A program made the translations under genes and the position numbers. DNA of 64,000 nucleotides from Clostridiaceae bacterium (GTDB taxonomy: Bacteria > Bacillota > Clostridia > Lachnospirales > Lachnospiraceae): assembly GCA_902363735.1 (NCBI GenBank), contig CABJBA010000004.1, positions 62,001-126,000 on the forward strand, given 5' to 3'. This document shows positions 60,885 to 64,000 of the stretch, piece after piece; position 1 is the stretch's first letter, and every line of letters starts with the position of its first letter. Below the pieces are notes generated by a model. It did not search any database. It was not told the DNA's origin and saw only the letters and a program-made list of their open reading frames with translations.

Positions 60885-61523
60885 ATGGCAAAACAGCCTT
60901 TAAAGCAATTTGCATATGAAACAATAAAGGAAAAAATACTGACCTGTGAATATAGACCCGGTGCATTTTTAAACGAAGAATTCTTATGCGAAGAATTAAA
61001 TATCAGCCGTACTCCCATCAGAGATGCCTTAGTGCGTCTGGAAGCCGAGCAGTTAATTACTATTATGCAGAAAAAGGGGTTTATTGTTAAACCTGTCACC
61101 TCCGAACAGGTTAATATGGTTTTTGAGGGGCGTATGCTTCTAGAGCCCTATATTATAGAGAACTATTGCGGGGAATTGTCTGAACATGAATTTGAAGAGA
61201 TGCATGAAATTTCAGCACGCTATAAACAGGCTATTCAAAATGATGATCGCTCCGCTTATTATGCAATAGATAATCAATTTCATATGTGTATTATCTCACA
61301 ATGCAAAAATGCTTATTTGCTGCAGACTTACGAAATTCTCCAGGGACACGACAGACGTATACGTGTTCTGACCGGTACTAAAATCGAACAGCGGTTAGAA
61401 GAAACGATTACCGAACATGACACAATCCTAAAACATTTGGAAAATAGAGATGTAGAAAAAGCTGCCGCAGCCATGAAACTGCATTTAACGAATTCCAAGA
61501 GTTCTTCTATATATATTCTGTAG
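60885..61523 (+). CDS. GntR-family transcriptional regulator (FCD domain)
   Basis: A 212-residue regulator. Residues 1-70 are a GntR winged helix (AYETIKEKILTCEYRPGAFLNEE, ELNISRTPIRDALVRLEAEQLI). Residues about 75-210 form the all-helical FCD ligand domain with the metal-binding D/H pattern (IDNQFHMCIISQC, EHDTILKHL). FCD regulators often sense sugar acids or other carboxylates and control nearby catabolic genes. The start is ATG 60885 after GGGAGGG. Possible targets are the dehydrogenases at 62842-64000 and itself. Confidence 0.9.
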   Translation: MAKQPLKQFAYETIKEKILTCEYRPGAFLNEEFLCEELNISRTPIRDALVRLEAEQLITIMQKKGFIVKPVTSEQVNMVFEGRMLLEPYIIENYCGELSEHEFEEMHEISARYKQAIQNDDRSAYYAIDNQFHMCIISQCKNAYLLQTYEILQGHDRRIRVLTGTKIEQRLEETITEHDTILKHLENRDVEKAAAAMKLHLTNSKSSSIYIL

Positions 61524-61719
61524 TAAACATAGCTTCAATCAGTGCTGAATTACATATCCATCCTTTCTGCGTTACCATACCCACTATATACGGATAGCCG
61601 AATAATATTAAATGAACCGCTGGATCGGTATGAAGCTGAGAAACGCAGGAAGCCGGAAGATTCCTGTGCCATTAAACCGCAGCTCACAGGATGTGGAAAA
61701 AGGAATCCATATAAAAAGC

Positions 61720-61749
61720 TCCGAAACGGTAATGTTCTGCCGTTTCGGA
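61720..61749 (-). terminator. Intrinsic terminator after the RidA gene
   Basis: A 10-pair stem TCCGAAACGG/CCGTTTCGGA (61720-61729 and 61740-61749) with a 10-base loop is followed on the minus strand by GCTTTTTAT. It may also slow transcription from the GntR gene on the other strand. Confidence 0.7.
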
Positions 61750-61802
61750 ATTTGATATCCATATAAGGAGCAATCTCAACCTGACAGCCAGATAGCGATA
61801 CA

Positions 61803-62186
61803 TTAGCCTGTATATGCGACAGCGCTTATTTCAATTAATTGTGCCGGAAAAGCAAAATATGACACTCCTACAAGAGTTCCGGCCGGACGATGCTGACCCA
61901 AGTATTCTTTAAATAGCCTGATGACGGAATCCGAATGCTCTCCCGCATCGTTCAGATAAATTTCCACATAAGCGAGATTGGATTTCGTAACACCAAACTC
62001 AGCTAATACATGGTCAAGGTTTTTAAATGTCTGACGAGTTTGGGTTTCAATATCACCTTCGCCAATAAATGTGCCCTCTGAATCATGAGAAAATTGTCCA
62101 GAAACATAAATCGTGTCATTCACACGGTAAGCCTGGGAAATACCATGATCCCAAAGATTATGATTATACGTTTTAATATTAACCAT
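61803..62186 (-). CDS. RidA/YjgF-family protein
   Basis: A 127-residue single-domain protein of the Rid family: YRVNDTIYVSGQFSHD, DIETQTRQTFKNLDHVLAEFGVT, VEIYLNDA and RPAGTLVGVSYFAFPAQLIEISAVA. The arginine in RPAGT is the residue RidA needs to hydrolyse reactive enamine/imine intermediates to ketones. The IEISAVA end differs slightly from the classic VEIEAIA, so it may belong to another Rid subgroup. It is divergent from an HxlR regulator gene with which it shares an intergenic operator candidate. Confidence 0.88.
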   Translation of the reverse strand: MVNIKTYNHNLWDHGISQAYRVNDTIYVSGQFSHDSEGTFIGEGDIETQTRQTFKNLDHVLAEFGVTKSNLAYVEIYLNDAGEHSDSVIRLFKEYLGQHRPAGTLVGVSYFAFPAQLIEISAVAYTG

Positions 62187-62216
62187 TTCTTCTCTCCTCT
62201 ACTTTAAAGTAAATTT

Positions 62217-62271
62217 AGTATAACAACACTGTGAATAAAAATATAGTACGCACTTTATTGATAGGTACTAT
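62217..62271. promoter_or_regulatory. Divergent ridA/hxlR control region
   Basis: On the minus strand an extended -10 TGTTATACT (hexamer 62217-62222) lies about 30 bases above the RidA start. An inverted repeat ATAGTAC (62243-62249) and GTACTAT (62265-62271) separated by 15 bases lies just before the HxlR start. GTAC-containing dyads are plausible HxlR-family sites. Confidence 0.45.
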
Positions 62272-62291
62272 TAGAAAGGATAGTGTCAATT

Positions 62292-62633
62292 ATGGGAATG
62301 GCTCAATATAAGGGTCAAGTGAAAAACATTCAGGATACACCTTTTGGATACACCTTGTCGTTAATTGGCGGTAAATGGAAAATGGTTATCATATACCTCT
62401 TAGCAGAAAACCAGCCAATCCGTTTTAATGACCTAAAAAGACAAATCGGCTCAATTACATTTAAAATTTTAAGTTCGCAACTGAAAGAACTGGAATCAGA
62501 TGGTTTGATAGACCGAAAAGAGTATCCTCAAATTCCTCCAAAAGTTGAATATCGTCTGACAGCTAAGGCAGAAACGCTCTTGCCTGTTTTGGAGGGATTA
62601 TGCGAATGGGGAGCAAAGAATCAAAATAAATAA
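62292..62633 (+). CDS. HxlR-family transcriptional regulator
   Basis: A 113-residue winged-helix protein with the HxlR pattern TLSLIGGKWKMVIIYLL, IRFNDLKRQIGSITFKILSSQLKELESDGLIDRKEYPQIPPKVEYRLT in short overlapping parts, ending with the dimerisation helix LPVLEGLCEWG. No cysteine in the usual redox position near the N-terminus (DTPFGYTLS rather than CP), so it is unlikely to be a quinone/aldehyde thiol sensor. The start is taken as ATG 62292; GTG 62283 and ATG 62298 are alternatives. It is divergent from ridA. Confidence 0.88.
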   Translation: MGMAQYKGQVKNIQDTPFGYTLSLIGGKWKMVIIYLLAENQPIRFNDLKRQIGSITFKILSSQLKELESDGLIDRKEYPQIPPKVEYRLTAKAETLLPVLEGLCEWGAKNQNK

Positions 62634-62841
62634 CTACTCCATGGTATCCAATCGGAACGGCGTATTGAGGGAGAAAACCTGATATGCCGCTGGTTTGAGC
62701 ATATCCTGAAGCTACACCATATCCGGTGCAAAGGCAGTTTCTGTACCTTATCCTTTTTTAAGGGACTTTGTCAACAGGTCCACTTTAAAATGGACTCAAT
62801 CTCTTATATACATTGAAAAACTATCACAGGTACCCAATTTA

Positions 62842-63861
62842 CTAAAATTTCAGAATAACCTTTAACATGTTTGCTGCATTTGCATCTAATTCTGCAAAAG
62901 CTTTGTCAGCATCATCAAATGAAAATTCATGAGTCACTATTTTATCCAAATTCCTGACTTTTCCGCTTTTAATAATTTGAATGACTTCTTCAAAGTCCTC
63001 TTTAGTGGCATTACGTGATCCCATAATATCCATCTCTTTCCTTTGGATGGTGGTAAAATTAAAGTCGGCATTCTTCTTTCCTACCCCTATAATAATGGTT
63101 CTCCCATGAAAGGCAACAGCATCCACACTGTTTTGAAATGTGGAAGGAAGGCCTACTGCTTCAATCGTAATATCAAATCCATTTCCTCCCGTTGCTGCCA
63201 TTGCTTTTTCTATAAAAGTATCATTATTATCATTTATAATAATACCATCAATTCCAAAGTTCTCAGCATACTGAAGTTTTGCTTCTGCAACATCACACAT
63301 AAAAACTTTTGCTCCCGCCAGCTTTGCCGAAATAGCAGCAAATACACCGATTGTACCAGCCCCTATTACTAACACGGTTTCACCAGGTTGAACTTTTGCT
63401 CTTTTAACACCATGATAGCTGATACAGAAGGGTTCTATGATTGACATCTGCCTTGCAGACAGATCCTGACTCTTATAAAGGCGCTCTGCCGGCATGGTCA
63501 GATATTCCATAAACCCACCGTCTCTCTGTACGCCCATGGTTTCATTTCCCGTACAGCAATTCACAAATCCTCTTCTGCAGGAGTAACAGGTGCCACAGTT
63601 AAAGTATGGATTTGCAGTAACGATATCTCCTTTATTTAAGTCTAAATCATTGTCATCTATGTCAACAATCACTGCCGAGAATTCATGCCCAGGAATCACC
63701 GGATATTTTGCATATGCCAGGGTTCCCCGGTAAGTATTAAGGTCACTGCCGCATATACCGCCATATAGCAGCTTTAACAGCGCTTCTCCTTTTTTTCTGA
63801 CGGGTTTTTCCATTTCCTTAACTTTAACTGCTTTCGGCTTTTCAATCTCTATATATTTCAT
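62842..63861 (-). CDS. Zinc-dependent alcohol/polyol dehydrogenase
   Basis: A 339-residue MDR-family enzyme: YGGICGSDLNTYRG (catalytic Zn Cys), GHEFSAVIVDI (Zn His/Glu), structural Zn cysteines in CGTCYSCRRGFVNC, IEPFCISYHG, the NAD loop VLVIGAGTIGVFAAI and ATGGNGFDITIEAVG. The type is that of sorbitol, L-threonine, L-galactonate or L-gulonate 5-dehydrogenases. ATG 63861 is the start; its TAGGAGG site contains the stop of the SDR gene upstream, so the two genes are coupled. With the SDR and a GntR/FCD regulator nearby, a sugar-acid pathway is likely. The 208-base gap 62634-62841 holds only a weak GTCCA palindrome. Confidence 0.85.
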   Translation of the reverse strand: MKYIEIEKPKAVKVKEMEKPVRKKGEALLKLLYGGICGSDLNTYRGTLAYAKYPVIPGHEFSAVIVDIDDNDLDLNKGDIVTANPYFNCGTCYSCRRGFVNCCTGNETMGVQRDGGFMEYLTMPAERLYKSQDLSARQMSIIEPFCISYHGVKRAKVQPGETVLVIGAGTIGVFAAISAKLAGAKVFMCDVAEAKLQYAENFGIDGIIINDNNDTFIEKAMAATGGNGFDITIEAVGLPSTFQNSVDAVAFHGRTIIIGVGKKNADFNFTTIQRKEMDIMGSRNATKEDFEEVIQIIKSGKVRNLDKIVTHEFSFDDADKAFAELDANAANMLKVILKF

Positions 63862-63872
63862 CTTTTTGCCTC

Positions 63873-64000
63873 CTAGAATCCGATTAAAGCACCGCCATCT
63901 ACTGGTAAGCACACGCCTGTTATAAACTTAGCTGCTGGTGATGAAAGATATACGGCCGCCCAGCCGATATCTGCAGGCTCGCCCACTTTATTCATTGGTG
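63873..64000 (-). CDS. SDR-family oxidoreductase, C-terminal part only
   Basis: The last 41 codons enter from the right edge: [20 protein letters not shown], then [18 protein letters not shown] and a TAG. This is the standard C-terminus of classical short-chain dehydrogenases (GEPxDI...ITGxxLxVDGG). The stop sits inside the ribosome site of the zinc dehydrogenase gene that follows. The catalytic part is outside the window, so the substrate is not readable. Confidence 0.85.
   Translation of the reverse strand, partial: PMNKVGEPADIGWAAVYLSSPAAKFITGVCLPVDGGALIGF

Noticed and set aside
61542..61766. Short frames on both strands between the GntR and RidA genes
   Set aside because: They overlap each other and a terminator hairpin, with no ribosome site or recognisable sequence.
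62643..62816. 57-codon open frame without a start codon, possibly a transposase tail
   Set aside because: No start, no inverted repeats and no firm family match. It may be a decayed fragment, but the support is too thin to annotate.

Overview
The window looks like a chromosomal surface-polysaccharide and cell-envelope region of a low-to-mid GC Gram-positive anaerobe, most likely a Clostridia member of the Lachnospiraceae (Lacrimispora/Clostridium saccharolyticum-like; this is inference). Reasons: strong AGGAGG-type ribosome sites, TTGACA/TATAAT and extended -10 promoters, many secreted proteins with choline-binding-type (GWxxxxGxWYY) repeats, a ChW-repeat L,D-transpeptidase and a GH25 lysozyme. 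No rRNA, tRNA or CRISPR array was seen. Almost every gene between 1 and 60.7 kb makes, exports, decorates or remodels wall-linked glycan.

Layout. (1) 1-18.4 kb, AT-rich, all on the minus strand: an operon starting at a promoter near 16.65 kb. It runs from a polyprenyl-phosphate sugar-1-P transferase through glycosyltransferases (two with CgeB-like modules), UDP-ManNAcA synthesis (mnaA, wecC), an ABC exporter pair (Wzm/Wzt type), a methyltransferase with a long coiled coil, and a dTDP-3-amino-3,6-dideoxyhexose cassette (fdtA, fdtB) with GtrB/GtrA-type proteins. A separately transcribed Wzy/WaaL-like membrane protein lies upstream. (2) 18.5-19.2 kb: an apparent ORF-less, degenerate group II intron just downstream of a terminator, at the composition boundary. 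(3) 19.2-27 kb: a phosphocholine island. A single-chain HTH-LicC-LicA enzyme is divergent from one choline-binding-repeat protein and followed by two more, one of them a lysozyme. (4) 27-36.7 kb, higher GC, minus strand: the GDP-D-glycero-D-manno-heptose genes (hddC, hddA, gmhB, gmhA), three large membrane proteins and a DPM1-like glycosyltransferase. (5) 36.8-48.4 kb: a second ABC-exported polysaccharide system (wzm, wzt with a C-terminal sugar-binding domain), a methyltransferase and a 1037-residue protein with a kinase-like domain, coiled coil, GT2 and GT4. It also holds rfbC, a rhamnosyltransferase-like GT2, DUF2142, DUF2304, a GT2 and a flippase. (6) 48.5-53.5 kb: a secreted DUF5722 glycoside-hydrolase-like protein, another flippase and a secreted L,D-transpeptidase. 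(7) 53.5-60.7 kb: an operon for galactofuranose (glf), a GT8, several GT2s, an aminotransferase and an ATP-grasp enzyme. (8) 60.8-64 kb: small regulators and metabolism (GntR/FCD, RidA, HxlR, zinc alcohol dehydrogenase, SDR).

How they work together. The sugar-nucleotide genes feed glycosyltransferases. Two ABC exporters and two flippases move the products across the membrane. Secreted wall enzymes carry modules that would bind phosphocholine, which the LicCA-type enzyme activates. The most interesting idea is that region 5 is a Gram-positive counterpart of the WbdD/Wzt chain-termination system of Gram-negative O-antigens. In it the methyltransferase is split off and the kinase-like domain plus coiled coil is fused to the polymerising glycosyltransferases. 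The left block carries a simpler methyltransferase plus coiled coil beside its own exporter.

Limits: all product names come from reading motifs, without database searches. Promoters, terminators and operators are sequence predictions.
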